From Punica granatum (taxonomy: Eukaryota; Streptophyta; Magnoliopsida; Myrtales; Lythraceae), in NCBI RefSeq assembly GCF_007655135.1, contig NC_045129.1, positions 31,869,122 through 31,933,121 of the forward strand: DNA of 64,000 nt, given 5' to 3'. Within the stretch, counting starts at the first letter, position 1; every line of letters begins with the position of its first letter. Made by a program: the position numbers and the translations under genes. Below are positions 11,681-22,294 of this stretch, one piece after another. The notes under the pieces were generated by a model. It was not told the origin of the DNA. It worked only from the letters and a program-made list of their open reading frames with translations, and ran no database searches.

Positions 11681-11989
11681 GGGGTGCCTAATGAACAAAT
11701 TAGCAAAAAATAAGTACAATTAGGGGCATTATTAAGGTTGGCTGGTGCATTAGGGTCAAATTTGGTGGCTAGATATTTTGAAGACAAGTTGAGCAAGTTG
11801 GCATGCAAGTTGGCTTGGTTAACAAGTTGAAGAAGAAAGAGAATCTTGGAGAAGTCGGCCAAGGCAAGAAGAAAGTTGCTTGCCGACCCAAACCATGGGC
11901 CCCACATGGTTTGGGGTTGGCTTGGGCGGCTGGTCAAGGTAGCTTGTGGGTCCCACGTGATTTGGGATTGAGTTGGGGAAGTTCAGGTG

Positions 11990-12960
11990 CCAATTGATCG
12001 CGTATTCGAGCCCCGTGGCACAATTGAACACCGAATTGACAATGTGCGTGAAAAGACTTCAAACGAGTTCAAATTTGCTATGTTTGAACACTTGGAAATA
12101 TTTAAGTGGCCGCGGGCCCCGTATGACTTGGGAGAAAGAGTCGGGGAAGCTTGGGTCCCGATTGTTCGCCCATCCGAGGCCCGTGGCTCAAAAGAGCGCC
12201 AAATTGGCAATGTGTGTGCAAAGACGACTCAAATGAGCCTAAGTTTGCTTTGTTTCGGGCCCTTGAGAATGCTCATGTGGTTCGGAGGCTCGAGGGTCGT
12301 TTTTGCTAGATTAGGATGGCCGGAACAAGAATCGACCATTTTTGTTGTCTATTCGTGTGATTACGCGTTGTTATGCTCGTTTTGGCATGTTTCGTGCTTA
12401 GTAAAGTCAAATGACCATTTTGCCCCTGTCGGGGGGGAGGGGGGGAGGGGGTCAAGAGTTGGTTTTGCTCAATGCGGATGACCGGAGCCAAATTGGCCAT
12501 TTATGTCGCCTGTTCGCTCATCTGAGCACTATACAGCTCGTTTTGGCATATTTTGCATCTAGGCGAGTGAAATGACCATTTTGTCCTTGCCAGGCAAATC
12601 AAATGGCAATTTTGCCCTTGGAATTTATGGCTGGTGTTCCCTTGGTGCTCTTGGGGTATTTTGACGTGCCGAAGACACCCGTGCTCTTTGTTCTGTGAAA
12701 AACGGACTTTGTCTGTCTATCGAGCACGTGCATTTGAGCCCATTTTGACTTTGCTCGAGAAATGTGGTTAATTCACTGAATATGCTCGGGGCGAATTTTT
12801 AATTTGGTACCAAGCATTCTGATGTGCTCGGTGACCCCTGTGTGCTCTATTCTGTTGAAAACAAACCCCCGGCTGTTCAATCGGGCATGTGCATTTGGGC
12901 TCATTTTGGATCTACTCGGGAGATTTCAGTAATTTCTCGAATATGCTCAGGGCAGATTTC
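11990..12960 (+). repeat. Degenerate tandem repeats, ~160-170 bp units
   Basis: Paired landmarks recur at 160-170 bp spacing: GAGCCCCGTGGCACAATTGA (12009) and GAGGCCCGTGGCTCAAAAGA (12176); CGTTTTGGCATGTTT (12379) and CGTTTTGGCATATTT (12540); GTGCTCTTTGTTCTG (12680) and GTGCTCTATTCTG (12842). Heavily diverged. Tandem repeats in non-coding parts are usual in Tat/Ogre elements, which fits the neighbours. A G-rich run lies at 12430-12450. Confidence 0.65.
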
Positions 12961-14399
12961 AAGTTTGGCACCAAATGGGCCTTTCGGGTCCCCCCACACT
13001 GAATACTTCTTGATGCTCTGGTCAATCATTGAACCGACTTTTGTCATCTTAGAATCAAATTGTCTTTTTGGCCTCTTTGGGCTGCCTTCTGAGACCTATG
13101 CTTCGTAGTCGTGTGATTGCTCCCTGTTGACCTGTCTGTGAATAGTAGCTCGAGGCATTACTGAGCCCAGTTCTGTCATGTCTATTAGGTCGCGGCCGGA
13201 GTTGCTGCTGATGCTTTCTTCGGGAGCCAATAGACCAAAATGAAGTGCTGACAGCGATGGTGCTATCGGATTGATCTGCTCTTGGGGCCGCGACTTGCCA
13301 TTGGCCGTGTGAGTGATGGTACGCATTGGACAACTGGATTGATTCGATAGTGGCGTCCCACTTGGCATCATGTGCAGCTCTGGAGGCCCTCCAATCAGGT
13401 TGTCGTCCGTTGGATGAGGCAGGTATGAATCCGTTGGGACGACACGTCATTCGGGGTCGAGACAACCTGCATACAGGAAAACAGGAACTAACACTCGTTG
13501 TTAGTCGCGCTGTATAGCCGAAGTTGTTATGTGTAAAGAAATCTATGTAATGATATTTCAGGAACTTGGACTTGGTGACCATTTGAGAGGTAGTCGTGTC
13601 CCTAAGTGTGATTTGTATTGATTCGACTAGAAGAAAGGTCTATGTGCGGCGGGCATGGCTAGCAAATTTGTGTGAAGGGAAGAAGACAATATTTGGGATC
13701 CTCCAAATCAACTGATACAAATGATTCGATCCCATTTTAAGACGTGCCTCGAACCCTGAACAGTCGAGGAGAAAAGCTTACGTCGAAGAACGTCAAACCA
13801 CTAATCACTGTCGCTTCACACGAGGTGTCGCTGTCCTTCATGGTCAAGCCGACAAAGGCCCCTAATTTTTGCCTAGGCTGCAAGACGCGTGATGGCCAAG
13901 CGAGGTATTTTTATTTAACATTTCTCTCGTTAAAGATCACCCTTTACCACGGTCACCCAAGTTGGGATCCGGCTGCACTTCTCGGTTCCTCTAACTTTTG
14001 CCTATACCACCCTTTGTGAGTTTTCAGTCTAGCGAGGATTTTGATTTGAGCTCTCATTTTGCCACAATCCCCCTTTGAGGGGTTTTAGACCGTACTCCTT
14101 GTTCCCTAATTTTTGCCCAGGTCACCTCAAGGAGGTTTTCGACATAGCGAGAAAATGAGTCTCTTTCTCTCAAGAATATTTAGAAAATAGGAGAGGAGAT
14201 TGGAAGCAAGTGTTGAACTTGGGAGTACAAAAGAAAGAAAGGAAACGAACGTGGAGTCGGAATATGCAAAAGGGAAGAGTAGAAGTGGTAGTGCCTGACG
14301 TGCACAAGTGGTAGTGCATGACGTATTCTTGTTGGCGTAGACTTGGCACAAGTGGTCGTGCTTAACGCAATTAAGTCTCCATGGTAGACCAGAAGTAAT
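12961..14399. other. Unclassified, probably retrotransposon-derived
   Basis: Longest frames (175 and 91 codons, minus strand) show no recognisable domain. 13820-14150 has three related phrases, CCTAATTTTTGCCTAGG, TCTAACTTTTGCCTATACC and CCTAATTTTTGCCCAGG, suggesting a short degenerate repeat. Its position next to the Tat integrase-side end at 14400 suggests decayed internal element sequence. Confidence 0.4.
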
Positions 14400-15965
14400 C
14401 CAGTCACATGAGCTTTTTAGCGAGCATGAGACCATTCATGTGGGGCCCACAACTCTCCTCGTGCACTTCTTCCATGAGGCATTGTGTCTATTCTTCGTCG
14501 ACATACCAGAGTAATGTGGAGTCAAAAAACAGAGGTAGAGGGTTTTGCGGCTCGAGAAGTATTGTGCTGCGATCTGCCGGAGAGTCTTCTGATTGTGGCA
14601 ATAGGTGAACGTTGGGTACTGATCGGTTTGTCGAAAATGCTTGATATCTTCGTTCCACGACTTCCCATCAGCAACATCAATCGAGTCACAATGGGCCAGC
14701 CCCTTAGTGATCTCAATCACCAGGGGCTTGATGAGATCTTCTTTGGTGATGCTCACCATCGAGGCAAGCGTTGCGAGTGCGTCTGCGAACTGGTTCTTGA
14801 TACGCGACATGTATATGAACGAGACCCTCTCGAAGTTCTCCACTAACTCATCGAGATACTCATGGTATGGCACAAGCTTCGCGTCCTTTGTCTTTCATTG
14901 TCCGAGTGTTTGTAAGATTGTGAGCATTGAGTCACCGTACCCTTCTAGCTCCTTGATTTTGAAGTCAACGGCCGCTTGCAGGCCTACGATGCATGCTTCG
15001 TATTCGGCCACGTTATTAGTACAGGGAAAGTCAATATTCGCCGTGACGAGATAATTAAGCCCTTCTAGGGATATCAACACTGCATTGATCCCAGACTCAG
15101 TGAAATCGATAGCACCGTCAAAATACATTTTCCACGCGGGTTTGTCCTCCTTTTGGTTTACTTGGAGGATCCCCTCACCTAAAAAGTCAGAATCGATCGG
15201 GTTGTTGTCCTTGATCAAGAACTCCGCTAGATGGTCCACAACAGCTTGGTCCTTGATTGACGTGCGCGAGACATACTTGATTTCGTACTCTGTCAGCTAG
15301 CAGCACCACGTTGTTATATTCTTCATGGATGACTGGCTATCAAGTTGAAACCTCAGGGGATCCGTTTTCGATAGGAAGCGGATGGTGTGGTAGAGGGTGT
15401 ATTATCGCTGCATCACCCACACCAGTGTACAACATATCTTCTTAATCTCTGGGTAGTTTGATTTCACATCGGTGAACTTCTTACATAAGTAATAAATTGT
15501 TGGCTTTGCGTGTGTAGACTCGTCCTCTTGCCCTAACATGCATCCCAAAGACTGCCGGTGTACTGTCAGGTAGAGAATGAGAGGACGACTTTGTGTAGAC
15601 GGAAGTAACACCGATGGCCGAACCAAGTAGGCCATGATGGACTCGAAGGCTTTCTAACACTCGTTGTCCCAATCGATCGCTGCGTTTTTGCGGAGCATGG
15701 GAAGAGGGGTTGACATTTGTCGGTCAGGTTTGTAATGAAGCGCACTACATAGGTTAGCCGACCGAGGATGCTTCGCACCTTGCGTATGGTCAATGGTGGG
15801 GGCAATTGCATGATCGCCTTCACCTTGTCGAGGTCGACTTCGATGCCCCGTTCGCTTACTACAAGTCCTAGTAGCTTCCCCGACTTAGCGTTGAAGGTGC
15901 ACTTTGCTAGATTAAGTCGGAGCTTGTACTTCTTGAGACGGTCGAACAGAAGCTTCAGGTTGACG
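14400..15965 (-). pseudogene. Tat-lineage Ty3/gypsy pol fragment (RT end, RNase H, second RNase H, integrase finger)
   Basis: Remnant polyprotein of an LTR retrotransposon on the minus strand. In coding order: end of reverse transcriptase (KYKLRLN.AKCTF, LLG..VSERGIEVD, 15960-15720); a first RNase H-like part (YLTVHRQSLGCMLGQEDE..., 15600-15400); a second, archaeal-type RNase H (MYFDGA near 15120, NNVAEYEA near 15010, NQFADALA near 14775); and the start of the integrase zinc finger (EEVHE..GPHMNG near 14450). Two RNase H domains in a row mark the Tat lineage. Several frameshifts and stops; the catalytic YxDD part of RT is absent because the fragment starts abruptly at the P450 junction (about 15965). 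The integrase core is lost at the other end. Confidence 0.85.
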
Positions 15966-16613
15966 AAATCTCTCAGGGTTGAATGTTTGTTTCTGGTTCC
16001 TTCCAATACTCTGGATCTCTTCTTATAGCCCAAGCATTGACAACTACTCTAGCTTTCCTGGGTATCTCGAACCCGTTAATCTCGCATCTTTCTGTAGACA
16101 CCCTCGGAAGCAACAGGGGGGCGGGCACATGGAGCCTCAATGTCTCTTTTCGAACTGACTTCATGTACTGTAGTTTTTCTAAACCCTCTTCTCGGATTTC
16201 CCCTTGACTTTCGTCGAAAACCCATCTCACCTCAGCCTGTGCCTTCTCTAGGATCCTCAGCTACTTTATCATCTCTGCCATGGCCCAATCCAGCATGGCT
16301 GCAGACGATTCCCCGCCACCAGCAAAGAGATCCTTAGTTATTATAGAAAGAAACAAGGCACAAGTCAGCACTCAGCATAGTATACTATATATATCATATA
16401 CTACTAGATCAAGAAGCACATAACGTTTTCGTTGTTGATGTTTCTTGTCGACATATTCAGACCATAATAGTATCTAATTAATGATCAAGAAGCACTCTTT
16501 TCCATCAATTGCATTTGTAAATGTAAAAAGTAAATTAGTAATGATGAGGAGGAATTAGCTAGCATCCTATCATATATAAATGAAAAATCATCGGAAAGGC
16601 CGGGGAGAGACGC

Positions 16614-16637
16614 GAGAGAGAGAGAGAGAGAGAGAGA
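16614..16637. repeat. (GA)n microsatellite in the P450 intron
   Basis: About 12 GA units just inside the 5' splice site of the P450 pseudogene intron (CT repeats on the coding strand). Confidence 0.9.
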
Positions 16638-16730
16638 CTAACAAAGATCACTGCTTTGATGTTGCTCGTGCTAAGGCAAAATCCTTGATCATCACGCTTC
16701 TCGAATTTCAGAAGAACATCAATCGCATCC

Positions 16731-17183
16731 TGACGCAACGTACGCACAAAGAACTTGGAGAAAAACAACTTTGATTCCAACTGACGTAGTGAAATTAATT
16801 ACACTCTGTTGATTCTACGAATACCAGGGAATAGGCATCAAACTCGAATCAAATTCGAAATTGGGCGAAAGAGTACGGTAGCTCTAACATTTTATTGATA
16901 ATCCGAAAAATAACTGTCTTCAACCCTAGGGTTGTACAAAACTTAAATAGAATTAAAAACGCCTAAATTGCATAATAAACATAAATTTTTTCTAAAATTA
17001 CAAAAACACCGTAATAACATTAAAATGCCTGTTTGAGGTCATAAACGATGAAATTTGCCTTAAATCTCATAATTTCATAGCCAAAGGCTGTGAGTTTTGC
17101 TCATGAGGCCGTTTTCCTTGACACAGGGCCGTCAGAACTTGTTTTTCTCCAGGTACCGACTTGCCGCTTCTTCTACCGCATCA
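16731..17183 (-). mobile_element. Solo LTR in P450 exon 1, 5-bp target duplication
   Basis: 453 bp starting TGATGCGGTAGAAG and ending GCGTCA on the minus strand, with the 5-bp duplication GGATG (plus-strand CATCC at 17184-17188 and 16726-16730). Its sequence (ACAACCCTAGGGTTG, GTTTGATGCCTATT, GGTATTCGTAGAATC) matches the element at 23542-23976, so both are one family. Removing it with one GGATG restores the reading frame ASEDAIDVLLKFEK. No internal coding region and no second LTR, hence a solo LTR. Confidence 0.88.
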
Positions 17184-18108
17184 CATCCTCACTTGCTTCG
17201 CTTATCCGGTTTGTATTTTTTGCGGCCTCTCGATGCTTAGTGATGATATTCTTCAGTATAGTGTCAGTTTCTCGATGCATCCTCTCAAGTTTAGCTCTCG
17301 TTCCACCAATGGAGAGAAGGAAAGTAAATGAAGGAAAAATATCATCAAGTTTAAACCCATCTGCTAAATAAATGGCTTCCTGGGCCACTCCCAAGAATCT
17401 CTCGTGGGCTCTGCATGTCTTCCCAAAAGCTACCCTTGATATAGTGCTATAAGTCACTGCGAATAATTGTTGTGTTAGATTGATTGGCGATCCCGCTTTT
17501 GACGCAATCCACCCCATGAGCCTCAATGATTCTTCTTTTCTTAGCCACTGGAATGTTTGGGCCCTTTTTACACTGAATAGCTCTTGCATGCAAATCTTTC
17601 GAAGTTGCCTATAATACTCACCGTCCGGAGAGAAAGCAATGTCCGTGCAGTCGTAGAGCAGGATCTTTATGGCAAGAATGTCTGGCCTGGATGCAAAGTT
17701 AATGTCATGTGTTCTCGTCACCTATTTGGCAAGCTCGGGTGAAGAAACTACGACAGTGGAAACTTCCCCGAGCTGAAGATGCATCAATGGCCCATACTTC
17801 TTGGCCAAATCTCTTAGTGCACGCTGCGGGAGCGAACCAGCCATATGGTGCAAGCTCCCAATGATGGGTAGTTTCCATGGTCCAGGAGGAAGGTTCGGCT
17901 TTGAGTGATTCGGTCTGGTTCCTTGTCGTATCTTCTTGATCTGGACTCTAAAGATGTGAAGTAGGACGATGAGGACGGTAAATAGGAAAATAGAGGGGGG
18001 AGTGAGCTCCAGGAGTTGAGAGGCTCAGAAACAAAAGGTGATTGATTGATGTCCTGCCTCTAGTCTTTGCTTCTGAGTTGATGCTGACAACAATATCCGG
18101 AATCAACA

Positions 18109-18115
18109 ATTTATA
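18109..18115 (-). promoter_or_regulatory. Candidate TATA box of the P450 pseudogene
   Basis: TATAAAT on the minus strand, about 98 bp before the ancestral start codon. Confidence 0.5.
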
Positions 18116-18468
18116 ATCAAGTCAAACTTGTCGGCGTGGGGTTTGATATGAGGCAATCCATGTGGGCATTCCTAGAACTTACCCCGTTTGGTAAGGCTAA
18201 TCCATATGGTTTAATAGGATTTTAGTTTCGGGTCCACCAGATCACAATGTTTGACGAAGTCAATTGCTGGACGCTCAAGCGAATAAGTTGGTGCATACTA
18301 TTTATGGTAATTTAGATTCTACTTAAGATAGATTCCTATTGAAGTAATTCTCATACCTAACATGTTTGGTATTCAGCCAAACATGGAAATACAACGGACT
18401 GAAGGAATTCAAATTCAAATTCTCAATAATCCATATGGATTACCTCCTGCCAAATACCATTGTCTACC

Positions 18469-18475
18469 TATAAAA
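18469..18475 (+). promoter_or_regulatory. Candidate TATA box of the TPS pseudogene
   Basis: TATAAAA, 91 bp before the ATG at 18566, a usual plant spacing allowing a short leader. Confidence 0.6.
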
Positions 18476-19320
18476 GTCCATTCAGGGCTGCTTTTTTGCA
18501 TCGAAAAATAGCGATCAAGCCTCTTAATTTTGAACTACTGATAGCTCAGGAAATAGGAAGAAATTATGGCTGCTCAACTACCAGCCTCATCGGCTCTCAA
18601 TTCGGTTCATGCTGGGCATGTTGAAAGGCGATCCGCAAATTTTCTGCCAAGCACATGGGGTGATCATTTCCTTAATCATGCTTCCGACCAGATGGTACAA
18701 CATATGGTCCCGAAATTGATACATAGATATCCACCATCATTCTTATGCATTCTTATTAGTTAGGCTTCAAGATGGCATTAGTGGCATGAGCCAATGAGAT
18801 ATGTTCCATTGCGGAACGCTGGCCAAAGGAGAAATACGCTACGTCTTGCTTTTTTGTTCGATAGAAAAACATAAAATATTGGAGCAAGACCCAATCCATA
18901 ATGAGGGGTACTATCACAATGTGATTATCGCACGTAAAATTCATGGAACTTCATAGAGATGACTTATAAGTGCTAAGACATCATTTTTTTTTACTTAATC
19001 TCGAGAGTGACATCAGTTTATTCATTGCAGATGAACCAAAATGACGTAGAGCAACAATTTCAGAGATTGAAGGTGGAGGTAAAGAGAATGCTGGATGTGG
19101 ACAGTGGCCTCATAGAAAAGTTAGTTCTCATCGATCAGATTCAACGTTTAGGAATTGCTTATTTGTTCGAGAGGGAGATCGAAGAAGCTCTCGGACAGAT
19201 TCACAGAGTGTAATTCGAGTGCCGTGCGAAAGACTACGGTGATCACGAACTTTACACCACAGCTCTTTTATTCCGGTTGCTCCGACAACAAGGTTACAGA
19301 ATTTCATGTGGTATGTACAG

Positions 19321-19360
19321 ATCTATATATATATATATATATGTGAGTGTGTGTGTGTGT
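19321..19360. repeat. (TA)n-(TG)n microsatellite in TPS intron 2
   Basis: About 10 TA units followed by GTG and GT repeats within intron 2 of the TPS pseudogene. Confidence 0.9.
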
Positions 19361-20111
19361 TACGAGAAGGTGGCCACAAAATAACAATATTATAATAGTA
19401 CATAATACATACATCCCTATAAGTTTCGACCACAAAAACAGAAAGTACATATATCTGTAATGACTTGCACATTCGATGGATGCAGAGGTCTTTGACAAGT
19501 TCAAGGACATGAGCAGAGGTGGTTTCAAGGAGTCCATCGTTACCGACAGGAGAGGACTACTGTGCCTGTACGAGGCAAGCCATCTCAGGGTCCATGGGGA
19601 GGATCTTCTCGAGGAAGCTCTCACCTTCACCCCGCACTCATCTTGAAAGATTCATCGAGGAATATTGCAACGTCGGCGATGCTCGGAATAGGAATGAGCC
19701 TTTGCTAGCAGCTCAAGTGGGCCATGCCCTGAAGCAGTGTCTTCGGAAAGGGTTGACGAGGTTAGAGGCAAGACATTACATCTCAGTATACGGGCAAGAA
19801 GACTCTCACAGTGAAGTTCTATTGACTTTGGCTAAGTTAGACTTCAACTTGCTGCAGAAACTACCCCAGAAGGAACTCAACGACATCTTAAGGTAATTAT
19901 AATATATGCATAACAATGACAATTATTACTTGTATCCAATCATCATGTTTTTGGATCCCCGTTTACAATTTTTTTGCATCATCTAGCTAGAAATAATCGA
20001 ATAGACTGACGTCACGCCATTTTCACAAAGGTGATGGAAATGGCTGGATGTTGGAAGAAAGTTGCCTTTTGTAAGAGACAGGGCCGTGAAGTGCTACTTC
20101 TGGATATTAGG

Positions 20112-20611
20112 TGATAGGCTCACGAACCAGAAATTGACAAGAAAGAAAGGTGGAGGGTAGAACCAACAAAACTCACTCGATAAGATGACTCGCCACGAGT
20201 AAGAAAAGTCGGGTTGATTCGCCACGCTCAAGGAAGAGCGATAAGAATCGGGGTTTTCGCCACTAAATAAGGAACTTGTTTAGATAAGAAAGAGAAGAAA
20301 CGCTCTAAGCAATTTCATTCAAATATTCATCAAAGTCTGTCTTCTTCTCTTACAATAGGTGCATATTTATATAGAGAGAATACACCTCCATTGACTCTAG
20401 AATAGGAAACTGACACCTAATATTATAGGAAACTGATATCTGATATCTTCTAGATTACTTTCCTAAAATAGAGTAATGCAATAATCTGAAATAGGAAACT
20501 TAAGATTGCTGACTCAAGCTAATATAGGAAATAATATCTAATTAAGGGAAACTATATCATAGCAATATAGAAAATTCGAATACATGTTGGGCTGCAATCC
20601 GAAGCACATCA
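20112..20611 (-). repeat. 3' LTR of the gag-only element
   Basis: 500 bp, TG...CA. Compared with the other LTR it lacks 66 bp near GCAATATAG/AAAATTCG and differs at about seven bases by eye, indicating a young insertion. Confidence 0.95.
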
Positions 20612-20682
20612 TCCCCTCTCGGTTGGAAAAAGACGCGTCCTCGAGTCTTCTTCAATCTTCTCCCGGTCTTGATTTGTGCGTT

Positions 20683-21645
20683 TCACTGCTTCTTAACTTG
20701 CCACTTCAACAACATCTTTTCTTTGAGAACTCTTTCCAGTAATTCTTCATAAATTGACTGCTTTGTTTTTCCACGCCAGCCAACTCGTTGCCTGAACTGT
20801 TGCTTCCTCGGTGGAGTCGTATATGCTTTAGCAAATTTTGCCTCGATTGGATGAAACACCATCGATGAATCTTCAATAGCAATTACTTCCTGAGGTTCCA
20901 CTTGGCCTGGGTCTAAAAACAGTTCAGCCTGGACTTTCTCTTCAAAGTTTGAAATTAGTTCCTCTCGAAAAATCTTGTCAATGGCTAAATCCTTCTCGAC
21001 CAGAACATTATTATCTTGTGACGCTTGATCTGCTTCATTCTTGGACTCCACTTTTTCTTCTTTAAATTGGTCACCCTTCATTGAAGCATCTTCAAGCTGT
21101 ACTTTTTCCTCAACATCAACAATCGTCATAGGAAAAGCATTTGTTTTTCCATGCTTAAGAGGATAGGTAGACTTCATGCAACCGTCTTCAGATTCATAGA
21201 GGTGTTCTTCGTATTCTAAAGGAAAAAATCTGACCTTCAAGAGTTGTTTCATGTGCCTCCACGTAAATACCAGATTCCTTCCATCTTGAAGACGATTATT
21301 TTCCAATTTCTCCCACCAAGTAGACGCTTTGCCCCTTAACCGATAAACAACTCTAACAACTCGACTTCCATCATCAGGGATGCTGTAGTAGTCGAAGAAT
21401 CGGTCCACATCCGAAATCCACGCCAAGTATTCCTCAGCGCTCATGCTTCCGTTGAAAGTCGGAATTCCCTTTGGGGGATAATCCTTATGTACCCATTGGT
21501 GTCTTCTTATTCCACCGGAACTCTCGAGGGCTTGGATAGCTCGCTCAAGCCGTGCTACACTCTCTTCTGTTCGTTGGAATATGGGGAGCAGGTCTTGGTC
21601 GAAGGTAAACCCTCTTGGAACTCGTTCTGGGTGGTCTTTAGCCAT
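20683..21645 (-). CDS. Gag protein of the non-autonomous LTR element
   Basis: Uninterrupted frame of 320 codons plus stop, taking the ATG at 21645; the frame is open a little further, from a TTG after an upstream stop. It contains a Retrotrans_gag domain in its first half: FNGSMSAEEYLAWISDVDRF, then YRLRGKASTWWEKL, TWRHMKQLLKVRFFPLEY, the conserved pattern of Ty3/gypsy capsid proteins. The C-terminal half is acidic and lysine-rich (EEKVQLED, KEEKVESKNEAD) and ends with a basic region (PPRKQQFRQRVGWRGK). No CCHC zinc knuckle is seen. Gag forms the capsid particle in which element RNA is reverse-transcribed. The frame is intact although the host gene is dead, as expected for a recent arrival. 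Confidence 0.88.
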   Translation of the reverse strand: MAKDHPERVPRGFTFDQDLLPIFQRTEESVARLERAIQALESSGGIRRHQWVHKDYPPKGIPTFNGSMSAEEYLAWISDVDRFFDYYSIPDDGSRVVRVVYRLRGKASTWWEKLENNRLQDGRNLVFTWRHMKQLLKVRFFPLEYEEHLYESEDGCMKSTYPLKHGKTNAFPMTIVDVEEKVQLEDASMKGDQFKEEKVESKNEADQASQDNNVLVEKDLAIDKIFREELISNFEEKVQAELFLDPGQVEPQEVIAIEDSSMVFHPIEAKFAKAYTTPPRKQQFRQRVGWRGKTKQSIYEELLERVLKEKMLLKWQVKKQ

Positions 21646-21714
21646 TATCTCCGCATATTTAGCAAATCCACTCAATCACACGTGTTTCACTCGGCCAACA
21701 AGGATAGAACCTTC

Positions 21715-21726
21715 GCTCTAATACCA
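21715..21726 (-). other. Primer binding site (initiator tRNA-Met type)
   Basis: TGGTATTAGAGC on the minus strand, two bases inside the 5' LTR, one mismatch from the usual plant iMet site TGGTATCAGAGC, which is exact in the Ty3 element at 46195-46206. Confidence 0.85.
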
Positions 21727-21728
21727 AA

Positions 21729-22294
21729 TAATAGGCTCACGAACCAGAAATTGACAAGAAAGAAAGGTGGAGGGTAGAACCAACAAAACTCACTCGATAA
21801 GATGACTCGCCACGAGTAAGAAAAGTCGGGTTGATTCGCCACGCTCAAGGAAGAGCGATAAGAATCGGGGTTTTCGCCACTAAACAAGGAACTTGTTTAG
21901 ATAAGAAAGAGAAGAAACGCTCTAAGTAATTTCATTCAAATATTCATCAAATTCTGTCTTCTTCTCTTACAATAGGTGCATATTTATATAGAGAGAATAC
22001 ACTTCCATTGACTCTAGAATAGGAAACTGACACCTAATAATATAGGAAACTGATATCTGATATCTTCTAGATTACTTTCCTAAAATAGAGTAATGCAATA
22101 ATCTGAAATAGGAAACTTAAGATTGCTGACTCAAGCTAATATAGAAAATAATATCTAATTAAGGGAAACTATATCATAGCAATATAGGAAACTCAATATC
22201 TAATTAAGCTAAATTCTTATTTTTGAGTCTTCTAGAATGAGTGTCTGGACCCGAAAATTCGAATACATGTTGGGCTGCAATCCGAAGCACATCA
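21729..22294 (-). repeat. 5' LTR of the gag-only element
   Basis: 566 bp. Contains the 66 bp missing from the partner LTR. Inner terminus is TA where the partner has TG. Confidence 0.95.

Larger units (their letters stand above)
8110..12050 (+). repeat. Long LTR-like repeat, plus-strand copy
   Basis: Inverted partner of 1990-6140. Starts around the GAGTGGCCACTTAGC block (8236), then GGTCTAGGGGTA (8300), CTAAGGCATATGG, hairpin 1 (9506-9611), CTTGGATCTTTCAGGG (9710), GAGCTCTCGGC (10340), hairpin 2 (10481-10564), TACCTAGCCTCGAAGG (10921), a TATATAG box (11674) and TTGAACACCGAATTG (12020). It lacks the MITE and the 151-bp duplication of the other copy. No coding sequence. Probably the LTR, or a solo LTR, of a Tat/Ogre-like element; the exact ends are not determined. 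Confidence 0.75.
15966..18012 (-). pseudogene. CYP71D-like cytochrome P450 pseudogene, 3' end lost
   Basis: Relic of an ER-membrane haem monooxygenase of the CYP71 clan, a family that commonly oxidises terpenes. Exon 1 (18012-16643) has an N-terminal hydrophobic anchor, the hinge [12 protein letters not shown], the C-helix YYRQLRKIC (family W is Y) and ends DAIDVLLKFEKRDD...NIKAVIF. An intron of 310 bp (16642-16333) follows. Exon 2 has the oxygen-binding I-helix AGGGESSAA, AMAEMIK and the K-helix KETLRLH (ExxR). Lesions: start codon is CTG (18012-18010), TAG at 17724-17722, TAG at 16263-16261, a solo LTR in exon 1, a +1 shift before PERF, then loss of the last part including the haem-binding cysteine loop at the junction with Tat pol. 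Without the solo LTR exon 1 is exactly 304 codons. Divergent neighbour of the TPS pseudogene. Confidence 0.93.
18013..18565. promoter_or_regulatory. Shared 553-bp intergenic region of the divergent P450/TPS pair
   Basis: Holds both 5' flanks. A TATAAAT on the minus strand (18115-18109) is about 98 bp upstream of the P450 start position, and TATAAAA on the plus strand (18469-18475) is 91 bp upstream of the TPS ATG. CCATATGGATTACCTCC near 18431 and CCATATGGTTTAATAGG near 18203 are two similar words. No transposon recognised. Confidence 0.6.
20112..22294 (-). mobile_element. Gag-only LTR retrotransposon (TR-GAG-like) in TPS exon 4
   Basis: 2183 bp, flanked by the 5-bp duplication TTAGG (20107-20111 and 22295-22299). 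LTRs at 20112-20611 and 21729-22294 end in TG...CA (one end decayed to TA). On the minus strand the order is 5' LTR, tRNA-iMet-type primer site, a single gag reading frame, polypurine tract (20612-20620) and 3' LTR. There is no protease, reverse transcriptase or integrase, so it must have moved using proteins from an autonomous relative. Size and content match the described TR-GAG class. It interrupts the codon run [10 protein letters not shown] of the synthase exactly between exon halves of 81 and 138 bp. Confidence 0.95.

Noticed and set aside
13055..13582. 175-codon minus-strand frame
   Set aside because: No recognisable domain; lies in decayed retrotransposon DNA and overlaps equally long frames.
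16782..17183. Solo LTR in the P450 ending at 16782
   Set aside because: The first guess of the end gave no target duplication; extending to 16731 gives GGATG on both sides and restores the P450 frame.
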